DNA of 64,000 nt from Bryobacterales bacterium KBS 96 (GCA_000381625.1 KB906767.1:5571357-5635356), one strand, 5' to 3'; positions 9,301 to 18,565 are shown, numbered from the stretch's first letter. Notes: generated by a model not told the origin, from the sequence alone. A program made the numbers and translations.

Positions 9301-10186
9301 TATTGGAAACGGGTAGTAGTTCCAGCCGGGCTGAAGTTGGCAGTAGGATCTCGTAGTCGGTCGGCGTGAACAGTACGGTCATGACCTCCCCGCGCGATCC
9401 GAGGCGGCCGATTTCTCTGCCGTTAAAAACCACATTGATGCCGCCCGCATTGCCTGTGCGAACCGTGGCGGTTTCGCGGCCCTCAAACACTTTTGTATCT
9501 GCCGCGGCAAGCAGGCCGCTATAGACGTGCTTGCCGTCACTATCGATCGAGAGCCAGGACTTTTCCAGTGCTGAGACCTTCAAGAGGAGGCGTTCGCCCG
9601 GAACAGTCGTCGGCGGGGCTGTTGCGCTCTGCCGATCCTGAGGCTGAGTGGCGCCCCGCTTAGCGGCAACCGCCGATGTTCCGATCTGGCCGAAGGCCAC
9701 GGGTGGCGCTGTAGGTGACGAAATTGCCGGTGTTCCGCTCCCTTCGCTAGCTGCGGGTTCAAAGCTATTGCCGGAAACAGATCCCTGCGTCCGTTGCCAC
9801 ACCGCATAAAGCCCCGAACAGCCCGCCATTACCGCAACCAGAGCCAGAACAGGCAGAACCCACCGAAAGCCCGACCGCCGCTGTGGCCGGATTGCGGGTA
9901 TTTTCCAGGCGTAAGTGTGCTCTTCCTGGCCCGGTACGAGGGGAGTGGGGAGCGATTCGGCGGAGGTGCGCACCGCTTCTTCCAGACGCGCGTAATCGAG
10001 CCGCAAGGCCTCCGCAAACTGCCGCGTAAAACTCTTGTAGAAGAAAGCGGACCCAAACAGGCCCACGTCGTCGGCCTCAATTGCCGAGAGACGGTTAAGC
10101 GAGATTCGGGTGATCGCCCCGATCTGTTCGAGCGTGAGCCCCTGCCTCAGGCGCTCCTCGCGAAGTGTTTGACCTACCGACTGCAT
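9290..10186 (-). CDS. RodZ-like helix-turn-helix membrane protein (HTH_25/DUF4115)
   Basis: N-terminal HTH of the RodZ type (about residues 5-70, LREERLRQGLTLEQIGAITR), a proline-rich linker, one transmembrane helix (about 108-130), a Ser/Thr/Ala-rich periplasmic stretch and a C-terminal DUF4115-like beta domain (about 200-290, with SWLSIDSDGKHVYSG). RodZ links MreB to the cell wall elongation machinery; whether this protein does so here is inference from architecture. 298 residues is usual. The gene is convergent with pgsA and shares 11 bases of its 3' end. Confidence 0.85.
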   Translation of the reverse strand: MQSVGQTLREERLRQGLTLEQIGAITRISLNRLSAIEADDVGLFGSAFFYKSFTRQFAEALRLDYARLEEAVRTSAESLPTPLVPGQEEHTYAWKIPAIRPQRRSGFRWVLPVLALVAVMAGCSGLYAVWQRTQGSVSGNSFEPAASEGSGTPAISSPTAPPVAFGQIGTSAVAAKRGATQPQDRQSATAPPTTVPGERLLLKVSALEKSWLSIDSDGKHVYSGLLAAADTKVFEGRETATVRTGNAGGINVVFNGREIGRLGSRGEVMTVLFTPTDYEILLPTSARLELLPVSNISE

Positions 10187-10329
10187 TTCAACTTGCCCAA
10201 TATTCCGGCAGTGTTAGTACGGTTATAATACAACAGTCGCTTTTTAATACCGAAACTCTCAGTACGACTGACGGATTTTTCTGAGCGCTCCTTTCCGAAC
10301 TGCTATTACCATCGTCAAAACTGACTGTA

Positions 10330-11235
10330 ATGTTTAGTCATAATCGCGTTTGTCGCGTTCTAATCGTGTGTTTTACGTTCACCGCCGTGGCCTGCGCTAC
10401 TGCTCCGGTAAAGCCAAAAACCGCGTTTAGCGGTACACGCGCACTGGCTTACACGCGCCGCACGGTAGCTTTCGGCGTGCGCCCGGCCGGTTCTGCTGCA
10501 ATCGGAAAACTGCGTGCTTGGATCGTTTCGGAACTGAAGCCGCTGGGCGCGGAGGTGTCGCTCGATTCATTTACGGCGAGAACGCCGGCGGGCCCGGTCT
10601 CCATGGCCAATATCGTCGCGAAATTTCCCGGCAATGGCAAAGCCGCCGTGGTGGTGACGGGTCATTACGATACGAAGCCAATACCGATGATTCAGTTTGT
10701 GGGAGCAAACGACGCCGGGTCATCGGCGGGGTTTCTGCTGGAACTGGCGCGTGTGATCGCTCACACAAAACACCAGGATGATGTCGTGTTGGTGTGGTTT
10801 GACGGAGAAGAGGCGGTCGGGCAGTGGTCCGATACGGACAGCTTGTATGGCAGCCGCCATCTGCAAACCAAATGGGCCGCCGACGGCACGCTCTCACGCG
10901 TGAAGGCGCTGATTAACGTCGATATGATCGGCGACAAAGATTTGGACATCGTGAATGACATGAACTCGTCGCAATCGCTGCGCGAACTTATGCTTCAAAC
11001 GGCGGATGACCTCGGATACGGCAAATATTTCTTGAGAACCGGCGCTGGCATCGACGACGATCATATTCCGTTTGTCAGTGCAGGTACGAATGCTCTCGAC
11101 ATCATCGATTTCGATTACGGGCCGAACAATTCCTACTGGCACACGGAAAAAGACACGATGGACAAGCTAAGCGCCGGCAGCCTTCAGGTGATCGGCGACG
11201 TCGTCGTGAAGATGCTTCAGAAGCTGGACGGATGA
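10330..11235 (+). CDS. M28 family peptidase / glutaminyl-cyclase-like exported protein
   Basis: A secreted or lipid-anchored M28-fold zinc enzyme. A hydrophobic leader ends near VACATAP, which could be a lipobox with Cys at about 23. Zinc ligand positions are visible as TGHYDTK, GANDAGSS and FDGEEA, with DDDHIPF further on. The C-terminal stretch GPNNSYWHTEKDTMDKLS is characteristic of the glutaminyl-peptide cyclotransferase branch of M28, so N-terminal pyroglutamate formation is as likely as aminopeptidase activity. 301 residues. A second M28 gene lies convergently just downstream. Confidence 0.88.
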   Translation: MFSHNRVCRVLIVCFTFTAVACATAPVKPKTAFSGTRALAYTRRTVAFGVRPAGSAAIGKLRAWIVSELKPLGAEVSLDSFTARTPAGPVSMANIVAKFPGNGKAAVVVTGHYDTKPIPMIQFVGANDAGSSAGFLLELARVIAHTKHQDDVVLVWFDGEEAVGQWSDTDSLYGSRHLQTKWAADGTLSRVKALINVDMIGDKDLDIVNDMNSSQSLRELMLQTADDLGYGKYFLRTGAGIDDDHIPFVSAGTNALDIIDFDYGPNNSYWHTEKDTMDKLSAGSLQVIGDVVVKMLQKLDG

Positions 11236-11245
11236 GAAGCCTGCG

Positions 11246-12403
11246 CTAGCGCGCGGCGAGAATCGACGCTCCGCCATATGTGACGGCAGCGGCGTCCCGG
11301 AAGAGCTTGGTTTTCTGATTATTGGCATTCCAGGACGGCGCCGTCTTGGAGTTCGCGAGCTCCCAGACAACCGCTGCCGTCAGCTTGTCGATCTGCGCCA
11401 TTTGCGAATAATCGATTTTGGGCCACTCGTCCTTGAGACCGTGATAGTCGGGAAACTCGAAAGCGGCGCAAAGGGTGTTGTCGGGAACGCCATACTTCGC
11501 GAAGCTGTAATTATCGCTGGCGCGAAAATATTTATCGCTTCGCTTATCTTGATAAACCCGGATTCCGTAGCTTTCGCCGGCGCGTTCGAAGAGAGCGCCC
11601 AGACTAGTGAAGTCAAAGCCCGTTAGCGAAGCGCTGCCTTTTTTGATGTCTCCGTCGCTTCTGCCCACTTGCTCGAGGTTGATATTCCCGATTGTCTGCT
11701 TCAGAGGGACGACGGGGTGCTCGGCATAGTAGCGCGAACCGAGCAACCCGAGTTCTTCGCCACAAAACGTCATAAAAATGAGAGAGCGCTTCGGGCGCAC
11801 TCTTAAATTCGCGAATGCTTGTGCGATTGCAATGACCGAAACCGTCCCACTGCCATCGTCATTAGCGCCATTGTAGATTTCATCGTGATCGCTGGCCGGT
11901 TTTGCCGAGGTCAGTCCGGCCGCCGTCTTCAATGTCCCAATATGGTCGTAGTGCGCGGAAACGATAATGTAGGTATCCCTCAGCACCGGGTCCGAGCCGC
12001 GCAGTATCCCGATCACGTTTTTGCACTGGACCGGCTGATCTGTCCGTATAGTGTGTTTGCCGGGCTCCGCCTTCAGGTACTCGGTCAAATCGGCATTTTG
12101 GAAATACGTGTCGTGAACGGGAGCCTCCAGGCCGCTCGCTCGAAATCGTGAAGCAATGAAATCCGCCGCGACGTCCAGCCCGGCGGAAGGCGTATAGCGG
12201 CCGGAAAGCGCATCGGACGACAGAAAAGAAAGATCGCCTCGCAGCGCATCGGGCGTGATCGCGGTCAGCGCCTGGCGCAGGTCCGCGCTGGGGCGCGCGG
12301 GCGGCCGCAAATGGGCGTGTGATGCGTCGAGATAAAGTCCCGCGCTGAACAGGCCCAGACACACCGCAGCCAGCGGCAGCAGCCGGTTTAGATTACTTCG
12401 CAT
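11246..12403 (-). CDS. M28 family aminopeptidase-like exported protein
   Basis: Zinc peptidase of family M28 with an N-terminal signal or anchor helix (about residues 8-28). Zinc and catalytic positions are seen in SAHYDHIG, GANDDGSG, FCGEELGLLGS and NLEQVGRSD; a last histidine falls in PDYHGLKDE. An insert after the first motif (TAAGLTSAKPASDHDEIYN) is compatible with M28 peptidases such as the BACOVA/Acidobacteria exported group. 385 residues. It ends only 10 bases from the end of the convergent M28 gene. Substrate unknown. Confidence 0.88.
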   Translation of the reverse strand: MRSNLNRLLPLAAVCLGLFSAGLYLDASHAHLRPPARPSADLRQALTAITPDALRGDLSFLSSDALSGRYTPSAGLDVAADFIASRFRASGLEAPVHDTYFQNADLTEYLKAEPGKHTIRTDQPVQCKNVIGILRGSDPVLRDTYIIVSAHYDHIGTLKTAAGLTSAKPASDHDEIYNGANDDGSGTVSVIAIAQAFANLRVRPKRSLIFMTFCGEELGLLGSRYYAEHPVVPLKQTIGNINLEQVGRSDGDIKKGSASLTGFDFTSLGALFERAGESYGIRVYQDKRSDKYFRASDNYSFAKYGVPDNTLCAAFEFPDYHGLKDEWPKIDYSQMAQIDKLTAAVVWELANSKTAPSWNANNQKTKLFRDAAAVTYGGASILAAR

Positions 12404-12425
12404 GGGCGATAGAGAGAGAGTCTAT

Positions 12426-12791
12426 TCACACGATAGCGTGAGGACGGCGCCCATCAGGCCTCGGCCTCAGGGATGTCACGCCTGCGGAGCGATCCGTGCT
12501 TCTTTTCAGGTAGTTCTGTTCCTGGCGCTCAAACACTGGCATCAGTTTCTGTTCGATGTGAAGATAAGCTGCTTTGAGACCGTCGCGCTCGAAGATCCGG
12601 CCGATTCCGGCTTCTATTTCGCTCGCTTCACCAATGGACGCGAGAAAGCGGTTCGAAGTCATCCGTGCATACTTCTCGCCGTCAAGGCGCCCATCCTCGC
12701 GTAAAATCTTCTGCCGGGCGTACAGACACAAAACGGCATCGCCGATCCAGGCTTCTTTCAGAACTTCTTCGCGACGCTTCTTCTCCGGCAT
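12426..12791 (-). CDS. Short ribonuclease III-domain-like protein
   Basis: A 121-residue protein whose N-terminal part (EAWIGDAVLCLYARQ, about residues 13-27) resembles the first RNase III signature (LEFLGDAVL) and Mini-RNase III (AYLGDAVYELYVR). The helix with YARMTSNRFLASIGEA fits the same fold. The second acidic motif of RNase III is not obvious in GLKAAYLHIEQKLMPVF, so activity is uncertain. The ATG at 12791 is preferred because the upstream in-frame extension (to 12890) has no similarity and odd composition. It lies next to, and on the same strand as, the M28 peptidase. Confidence 0.6.
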   Translation of the reverse strand: MPEKKRREEVLKEAWIGDAVLCLYARQKILREDGRLDGEKYARMTSNRFLASIGEASEIEAGIGRIFERDGLKAAYLHIEQKLMPVFERQEQNYLKRSTDRSAGVTSLRPRPDGRRPHAIV

Positions 12792-13063
12792 AACTTCATC
12801 GTGACATGCCGGGTCAGTGAATCGTGGAGCCAGAGACCGACACCACGCCGTGATCCACGAGAATTGACGAACCACGAGTAAGCTGCCCATAGGGGCGATC
12901 GTTCACAAACAAGTTATCGTTCTGGATGAGAATGTTCGTATCCCGGCAAGGCACGAAGCGATACTCTATCCGTCCTCCGGAAAGGTGCAGGGCTTGCGGC
13001 GGCTAAGTCGTATCGCAATGTACTTTATATTGTAAAGAACGCCTGAAGCTGCTCTGGACCTGC

Positions 13064-13972
13064 TCACCCGATGAAGCTAAACAGCGAGGTTCTCGGCAGG
13101 GCCGCATGGGCTTGTAGCGCGGCCTGCTGGGCGACTGACTCTTTTTGCAACTCCATGATGGCCGACACTGAATCGGCATCCTGCGTATTACTCAACTGAG
13201 TCTGCAATTGTGTATCGAGCTTCTGCTGCGCCGAGATGGCGTCCGAAACCTGGTTCTGGATTTCGCCGTAGCGCGCTTGCTGGCCGTCGAGGAAACTTGC
13301 CGCGGTCCCGATGTTGTCCGCGTCGGTCGCGAGGCCCGCGATATTGCTGGATTGCAAATCGTTGTACAGAGCTGTTAGCGACTGGAACACGCTGGTTGAC
13401 GAGCCGCCGGAATCGAACACTTGCACGGCCGTGTACGAGATCGAGAAAATGGACCCGTTCGGATGTTCCACTTGACGCGTTGCGCTTGAACCTTGATAAG
13501 CGCCGATGCCGTTTGATTGAGTAAGATCCACGTTGAGATAGGGCGCTGTTTGATCGGAGTCGCCGCTGAATACGTACCGTCCTTCCACCTGCGTCTGGGT
13601 CAGGCCGAACATTTCGGTAATGATGTCTTTAACCTGGCCCGCAAGCTGCGTCCGCGTATCCACGGTCGTCGTGCTGCTTGCTCCTTGAGCCGCGATCTGC
13701 CGCACCCGGTCCATCAGCGTGGCGGCGGTATTGATGGCGCTTTCCGCTGCGTTCACTTCGGTCTGGACGCGTCCCAAGTTGTACTTCAACTGGCTGTTAT
13801 GCGCGATCTGGGCCTTCACTTCCAACAAAGCCGAGACCTGATCGGGATCGTCCGCCACGGACTGCATGCGCAGGCCGCTCGAGACCTGCCGCTGAGCCGT
13901 GAGCAGCCGGCCTTCCAGGTTGGACAAATCCGCAAGGAAGCGTTCGTTGGCCGTTGAGATTGTGTTGAACAT
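13064..13972 (-). CDS. flgL: Flagellar hook-associated protein FlgL (HAP3)
   Basis: Junction protein between hook and filament. The flagellin-like N-terminal helix is clear (LSNLEGRLLTAQRQVSSGLR, residues 16-35), followed by VADDPDQVSALLEVKAQIAH, and the C-terminal coiled segment (about 235-290) closes the D0/D1 domain. 302 residues is typical. It is the last gene of the flgM-flgN-like-flgK-flgL set, four bases after flgK. The usual csrA/fliW genes do not follow; downstream is about 270 bases without a recognised gene. Confidence 0.93.
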   Translation of the reverse strand: MFNTISTANERFLADLSNLEGRLLTAQRQVSSGLRMQSVADDPDQVSALLEVKAQIAHNSQLKYNLGRVQTEVNAAESAINTAATLMDRVRQIAAQGASSTTTVDTRTQLAGQVKDIITEMFGLTQTQVEGRYVFSGDSDQTAPYLNVDLTQSNGIGAYQGSSATRQVEHPNGSIFSISYTAVQVFDSGGSSTSVFQSLTALYNDLQSSNIAGLATDADNIGTAASFLDGQQARYGEIQNQVSDAISAQQKLDTQLQTQLSNTQDADSVSAIMELQKESVAQQAALQAHAALPRTSLFSFIG

Positions 13973-13976
13973 GAAA

Positions 13977-15341
13977 TTAAGTTGTTGGAATGAGTCCCAT
14001 TAATGTCTGTGTCATCTGGTTGATCACGGTGATCAACTTGCCAGTTGCTTCATAGGCCTGTTGATATTGCAGCAGCCGGGCCGCTTCTTCATCCAGGGAC
14101 ACCGAAGAATTCTGGGAACGGAGGCTTTGCGCCTGCGCGAGAAGCTGCTGCTGCGTCGTTTGATCGTCTTGCGCGTTCGAGATGTCGCGTCCGACCGCGG
14201 ATGACAGGTTGCCGTAGAACTGCGTTACTGTGAATCCGCCTAGTGTTCCAATGGCGGCGTTTTGAAGACCGGAAAGCGCGACGGCATTGTCGTTTCCGCC
14301 CGGATTGCTCGAAGATGCCGCCGCCAACTGGCTGGCCGTGATGGATGCCGCCGCAAGCGTCTTGGCCGGAGCCGCGGCGTTATACGTAAAAAGGGGCGCG
14401 CCAGCCGAAACGCTTTGATCCACGCCCGAAGCAAGCTGAGCGTTGATGGCGCCGGCGACGTTCTGAGCGAGCTGATCAAGCTGAGACTGGTATTGGGGAA
14501 GCGTCGCGTTTCGGATCTGCACCAGCGCGCCGAGTTGACCGCCGCTCACGTTTGCGGTGATGTTGTTGCCGTTCGAGTCCAGTACCTGGGTGCCGCTGCC
14601 CGTCACCGCCGAAATGGCGTACTGCATCGTTCCAATGAGGAGCGGGCGCTGATTGCCCATGAAGACGCTGACCGTGCCGTCCTGTGCCTGCACTGTGCTG
14701 AATCCGGCGTATTGGGCCAGATTTTCGAGGTCCACATGGAGACGGGCATCGAGGCTCGGGTCCTGATTTTCCTGCGCGTCGCTGCGGCGCGCGCTGTTGA
14801 TCCGTTGGATATCGGCGACGATCTGGTTGATATTGGCCACCGCGCTGCGTGTATCGGTATCGACGGCATTGCCTGCGTCCGCAAGGCTGCTCGCCGTAAC
14901 GTTAAATGCCGCGGCAAGGCCTGACGCCGCGCTGATAACGCTTTGCCGCGCTTGCGCATCGTTCGGAGCGATGGTGAGTTGAGAAAACGATGAAAACAAG
15001 CTGTTCAGGCTTCCCGCAATGCCGGTCGTGCTTTGCAGGTCGAATGCCGGCTGCAGCGCCGCCAGGTGAGATGCCAGCGCCGACGAGAGTCCTAGGGCGG
15101 TCTGCTGAACCTGTACATTGTGCTCCGCATATTCATCGCGTGAACTAAGAACTTGTCCGACTTTGACGCCTCCGGATTGCGCGCCTATAAGATCGAAGGG
15201 AAGGGATTGGAAAACGGCGCTCTGCTTCACATAGCCGGGCGTATTGACGTTCACGGTGTCGTTCTGAACGACTTCCATGGCCATTTCGTAGGCCCCCATG
15301 GCCCCCGCGGCCGAACTTAACGATGTCAGCAAATTTGCCAT
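13977..15341 (-). CDS. flgK: Flagellar hook-associated protein FlgK (HAP1)
   Basis: First hook-filament junction protein. N-terminal rod/hook motif is seen as LSSAAGAMGAYEMAMEVVQN and NVNTPGYVKQ (about residues 7-42), and the C-terminal helix LQYQQAYEATGKLITVINQM (about 424-443) is the conserved Flg_bbr_C segment. 454 residues is a normal length for a short FlgK. Four bases separate it from flgL, so the two are surely co-transcribed. Confidence 0.95.
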   Translation of the reverse strand: MANLLTSLSSAAGAMGAYEMAMEVVQNDTVNVNTPGYVKQSAVFQSLPFDLIGAQSGGVKVGQVLSSRDEYAEHNVQVQQTALGLSSALASHLAALQPAFDLQSTTGIAGSLNSLFSSFSQLTIAPNDAQARQSVISAASGLAAAFNVTASSLADAGNAVDTDTRSAVANINQIVADIQRINSARRSDAQENQDPSLDARLHVDLENLAQYAGFSTVQAQDGTVSVFMGNQRPLLIGTMQYAISAVTGSGTQVLDSNGNNITANVSGGQLGALVQIRNATLPQYQSQLDQLAQNVAGAINAQLASGVDQSVSAGAPLFTYNAAAPAKTLAAASITASQLAAASSSNPGGNDNAVALSGLQNAAIGTLGGFTVTQFYGNLSSAVGRDISNAQDDQTTQQQLLAQAQSLRSQNSSVSLDEEAARLLQYQQAYEATGKLITVINQMTQTLMGLIPTT

Positions 15342-15359
15342 ACAAGCACTCTGTTCCGT

Positions 15360-15818
15360 TTAGATTTTCACGTCGAATCCGGGGTTATCGGGATAGAATT
15401 GCGATATCTTTCCGCCGGGCACGTAGGTCTGGGTGACAGCGGTGATGCGGCGCATCTGCGTCCATTGGATACGCAGGGCTCCCTCGATCAGCCGCCGGGC
15501 GCGAAGCATCACGCTCTCCACTTCGCGGATGTGCTCCGGGCAATGTTCTCCCTGCTGGCATGCCGCTTCACGCCACAGGCATTCGCCCGCATTTCCCAGG
15601 AGGAAACCAGCTTGCCGTATCGCAGCGGGAGTGGGTTCGATCAGCAGTTCAATCACCTGCTCGAGGATGTGCCTTACCTGTTTAAGGCCGCTGGGCGTAC
15701 CCGAACCCGCCGCAAGTGTTTTCCGATCGGTATCCGGCAGTTTTTTTGGTTCCGGAATAACTCCTCCTAGCGTTTGCCTGCCAAACAGAATGCCGGTAAA
15801 GAATCGAATCAGATTCAA
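15360..15818 (-). CDS. FlgN-like flagellar chaperone (probable)
   Basis: A 152-residue mostly helical protein between flgM and flgK, the place normally held by flgN, the export chaperone of FlgK and FlgL. Sequence similarity is weak: helices run from about residue 38 to 125 and the C-terminal part (AVTQTYVPGGKISQFYPDNPGF) looks like an extended partner-binding tail. The N-terminus (MNLIRFFTGILFG) is unusually hydrophobic for FlgN. The call rests on position, size and strand. Confidence 0.55.
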   Translation of the reverse strand: MNLIRFFTGILFGRQTLGGVIPEPKKLPDTDRKTLAAGSGTPSGLKQVRHILEQVIELLIEPTPAAIRQAGFLLGNAGECLWREAACQQGEHCPEHIREVESVMLRARRLIEGALRIQWTQMRRITAVTQTYVPGGKISQFYPDNPGFDVKI

Positions 15819-15830
15819 GATTCCCTCCGG

Positions 15831-16109
15831 TCACTGCAAAGAGGCGGCGATCAGCTTGCGGCTGATTGCAATTGCATCCACCTGGTATTTGGTTTGCTGG
15901 ATGAGCCGGGAAACGCTATCGATTTTCGCGGCACTGGTTTTTACACTCGTTTGAACGTTATTCAGGGCGCCGCCAAGGATCGAGAGTTGGACGGCGTCGT
16001 TCGACCCCGAGGCATCCGGCCGGCCGCTGCCGGCGACGGGACCATCCGCCATCGCTGCCGGGATCGTGCGCTGAAGACCTTCGTTTGCGCCACGTTGATG
16101 GATTCTCAT
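15831..16109 (-). CDS. flgM: Anti-sigma-28 factor FlgM
   Basis: FlgM binds and inhibits FliA (sigma-28) until the hook is finished and FlgM is exported. The 92-residue product has the expected disordered N-terminal half (Gly/Pro/Ser-rich) and a helical C-terminal half ending DSVSRLIQQTKYQVDAIAIS and RKLIAASLQ, similar to the sigma-binding region. Start ATG 16109 is preceded by AAAGGGAG. It opens the flagellar operon, and a sigma-28-like promoter lies about 37 bases upstream, consistent with feedback control. Confidence 0.75.
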   Translation of the reverse strand: MRIHQRGANEGLQRTIPAAMADGPVAGSGRPDASGSNDAVQLSILGGALNNVQTSVKTSAAKIDSVSRLIQQTKYQVDAIAISRKLIAASLQ

Positions 16110-16145
16110 TGCCGCTCCCTTTGCATGACATTCTCGTCATAGGTC

Positions 16146-16173
16146 ATATCGGCGACGGGGGCGCGAATGTTTA
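16146..16173 (-). promoter_or_regulatory. Sigma-28 (FliA)-like promoter before flgM
   Basis: Read on the minus strand: TAAA, 16 bases, GCCGATAT, ending 37 bases before the flgM start. The FliA consensus is TAAA-N15-GCCGATAA, so this is one base off in spacing and one in the -10 box. Supports FliA control of the flgM-flgL operon. Confidence 0.5.
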
Positions 16174-16191
16174 GGATGACCGCAAAACCCT

Positions 16192-16243
16192 CGCACTTGC
16201 GTGCGGCAACTCCGTTTCGAGATTGCCTTGACTCAGAGCCGCA
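16192..16243 (+). repeat. Two-hairpin intergenic repeat, copy A
   Basis: CGCAC-TTGC-GTGCG hairpin followed by CAACTCCGTTTCGAGATTGC and then CTTGACTCAGAGCCGC. Arms GCGGCAACTC and GAGCCGC can pair. Same layout as 20838-20890 and 26357-26406. A further CGCACTTGCGCGCGG block lies at about 16281. Confidence 0.6.
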
Positions 16244-16300
16244 TCGCGTGAGCGAGCGGGTCGGACAAACGAGTAACCGCCGCACTTGCGCGCGGGGCTC

Positions 16301-16807
16301 CTACTCCTTTCCCCGCGTGATCGTTTCCGCCTCGGGTGGCAAACTATGTGCATTTGCGAGCAGGATGCTGACCTGCCACATCTGCTGGTCGTTCAATGCG
16401 CCTTTAAAGCCCGGCATGCCGCTCAGGCGTATTCCATTTTCGACTTTCCAGTATGTTTCGCCCGCCGGGTCGTCCGTCACGCCCTTGCCGCGGAACAGAT
16501 GCGGCGGCTTCGGAAACATGCCCTTCGCCGCGCTGTTCTGTTCGTGCCCCTCGAACCCGTGGCAGAACGCGCAGTGCTCCTTGTAGATTTTCGCGCCGGC
16601 GATCAAGTTGTCCGGCGTGACGGAAATTGCCACAGTACGCGGATATTCCCGATCGAGACGCGCGTGCAGCGCCGTATGCGATGCCCAACCTTCGAATAGC
16701 ATCACGCCGTCGGACGTGGATACGGGCGCCATTCCCAATTTGAAATAGAGGAACGCCCCAACGGGAATTAATAGGAAACCGATAATTAGGCCGATCAGAA
16801 ATTTCAT
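16301..16807 (-). CDS. Membrane-anchored c-type cytochrome
   Basis: Monohaem cytochrome c of 168 residues held by an N-terminal transmembrane helix (about 3-24). The haem attachment site is CAFCH (about residue 94) and a plausible distal methionine sits in LSGMPGFKG. The fold resembles the cbb3-oxidase CcoP-type cytochrome domain (Cytochrome_CBB3). It is a stand-alone gene here, with no oxidase subunit beside it, so its electron partner is unknown. It is downstream of nothing on the same strand and is separated from the flagellar genes by an intergenic repeat. Confidence 0.88.
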   Translation of the reverse strand: MKFLIGLIIGFLLIPVGAFLYFKLGMAPVSTSDGVMLFEGWASHTALHARLDREYPRTVAISVTPDNLIAGAKIYKEHCAFCHGFEGHEQNSAAKGMFPKPPHLFRGKGVTDDPAGETYWKVENGIRLSGMPGFKGALNDQQMWQVSILLANAHSLPPEAETITRGKE

Positions 16808-17019
16808 CTCGTTAGCTTACGGCACGGCGATTGAGGCCACGAATGGAGTTTTGGGATGATGATTCTGCATCAAGCTCCACGGCTTATGAATCAACTTTCG
16901 TTCGCAATGTTCTTGACGACGGCGCCGCCTATACGGCCGATTATTATTTCTACTCGCGGTAGCGCCGGCGATCATTTTGCTGAAGACGTCCATGCCCTGA
17001 TACCATATCGGCCATACCC

Positions 17020-18534
17020 ATGCTCCGAAGAGACCTTCTGAAAGCGATGACCGCGGCCCCGCTCATGCTCGGCGCGGACGCGCGCTTGAACGCCCAATCG
17101 GGCAAAAAGTATCAGGCCAACTGGGATTCTATTGACAGCCGCCCAACGCCGAAGTGGTATACAGATGCGAAGTTTGGAATCTTCATCCATTGGGGTGTTT
17201 ATTCCGTACCGGCTTACGCGGCCGTCAATGTAAAAGATGAGAATCCGTATGCCGAATGGTATTGGAATTCGTTGACCGGAGGCATGGAGGGCAATGGTCC
17301 TGGTCACGGGGCCATGACCTGGGAGTTCCACAAACGCGTTTACGGCGCGGATTTCCCCTATTTCAATTTCGCGCCGATGTTTCAAGCTGAGAACTTCGAC
17401 GCCGATCGTTGGGCCAACCTTCTGGCGGCATCAGGAGCTAAGTATGTCGCTCCCACTTCGAAGCACCACGAAGGGTTCACGTTGTGGCGCAGCGTGCAGG
17501 CGAATAACTCATGGGGGCGTCCATGGAACAGCGTCGACATCGGCCCAAAGCGCGACTTGATTTTAGAATTAACCGAAGCGGGCCGGCGCAAAGGCCTGAA
17601 GATGGGCATCTACTACTCGCTCTACGAGTGGTACAACCCGCTTTGGCTATCCGATAAGAAGCGCTTTGTCTCGGAGCATCTGTTTCCGCAGTTCAAGGAC
17701 ATCGTGACGCACGTAAAGCCGTCGATCATTTTTTCCGATGGCGAATGGGAATTGCCCAGTTCGGAGTGGCGCTCGCCGGAGTTGCTGGCGTGGCTGTTCA
17801 ACGATTCGCCGGTTACGGATGAAGTGGTCATCGACGACCGCTGGGGAAGCGAAACGCGCCACAAGCACGGTGGGTATTACACGACCGAGTACACTTCCGG
17901 CATGCAGGCGTCGAATCATCCTTGGGAAGAGAGCCGCGGCATGGGCTTCTCATACGGTTACAACCGCATGGAAACCCTGAAGGACTACCACACAGGACGC
18001 CAGCTTATCCTCATGCTGATCGATATCGTCAGCCGCGGAGGGAATTTTTTGTTGGATATCGGTCCGCGCGCCGATGGCGGCATTCCCGTCATCATGGAGG
18101 AGCGGGTTACCGAAATAGGAGACTGGCTGCGGCCGAATGGCGAGTGCATCTACGGCACGCACGCACTAAATCAAACCCGGCAATGGGGCAAAGGAACGGT
18201 TCCGCATATGGAGCAGAAGGAATTTCGCGCTGAATACGACATTACTCAACTGGTCGATACGCCGCCATCCGGCTACGCGCGCGTCGATGCGTTCTTTACC
18301 GCCAAAAACGACGCCGTGTACGCGATCCTGCCCCGGTGGCCCGAGCAGGCGATCGTGTTCGACGGGTTCCAGGCGCCCTCGGGCGCGGCCGTGACTCTGC
18401 TCGAAACGCGAACGCCATTGCGGTGGCATGCCGAAGGAAAACGTCTGCATGTCGACGTTCCCGAGTCCTTGCGCGCGAGCATTCCCTTTCGCAACGCGTA
18501 TGTCTTGAAAATGGCCGGGGTGAAGGCATTGTAG
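17020..18534 (+). CDS. Alpha-L-fucosidase, GH29, Tat-exported
   Basis: Glycoside hydrolase of family 29 that removes alpha-L-fucose from glycans in the periplasm or outside the cell. The twin-arginine leader is MLRRDLLKAMTAAPLM. Family marks are KFGIFIHWGVYSVPAY (about residues 50-65), the HHEGFTLW segment, and IIFSDGEWELP, in which the Asp is the expected nucleophile. C-terminal beta domain runs from about 380. 504 residues, normal. Catabolic partners for fucose are not adjacent; the next gene is a permease on the same strand. Confidence 0.93.
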   Translation: MLRRDLLKAMTAAPLMLGADARLNAQSGKKYQANWDSIDSRPTPKWYTDAKFGIFIHWGVYSVPAYAAVNVKDENPYAEWYWNSLTGGMEGNGPGHGAMTWEFHKRVYGADFPYFNFAPMFQAENFDADRWANLLAASGAKYVAPTSKHHEGFTLWRSVQANNSWGRPWNSVDIGPKRDLILELTEAGRRKGLKMGIYYSLYEWYNPLWLSDKKRFVSEHLFPQFKDIVTHVKPSIIFSDGEWELPSSEWRSPELLAWLFNDSPVTDEVVIDDRWGSETRHKHGGYYTTEYTSGMQASNHPWEESRGMGFSYGYNRMETLKDYHTGRQLILMLIDIVSRGGNFLLDIGPRADGGIPVIMEERVTEIGDWLRPNGECIYGTHALNQTRQWGKGTVPHMEQKEFRAEYDITQLVDTPPSGYARVDAFFTAKNDAVYAILPRWPEQAIVFDGFQAPSGAAVTLLETRTPLRWHAEGKRLHVDVPESLRASIPFRNAYVLKMAGVKAL

Positions 18535-18565
18535 AGCCGTAAGCCGCCCGTGCATTGCCATCGCG

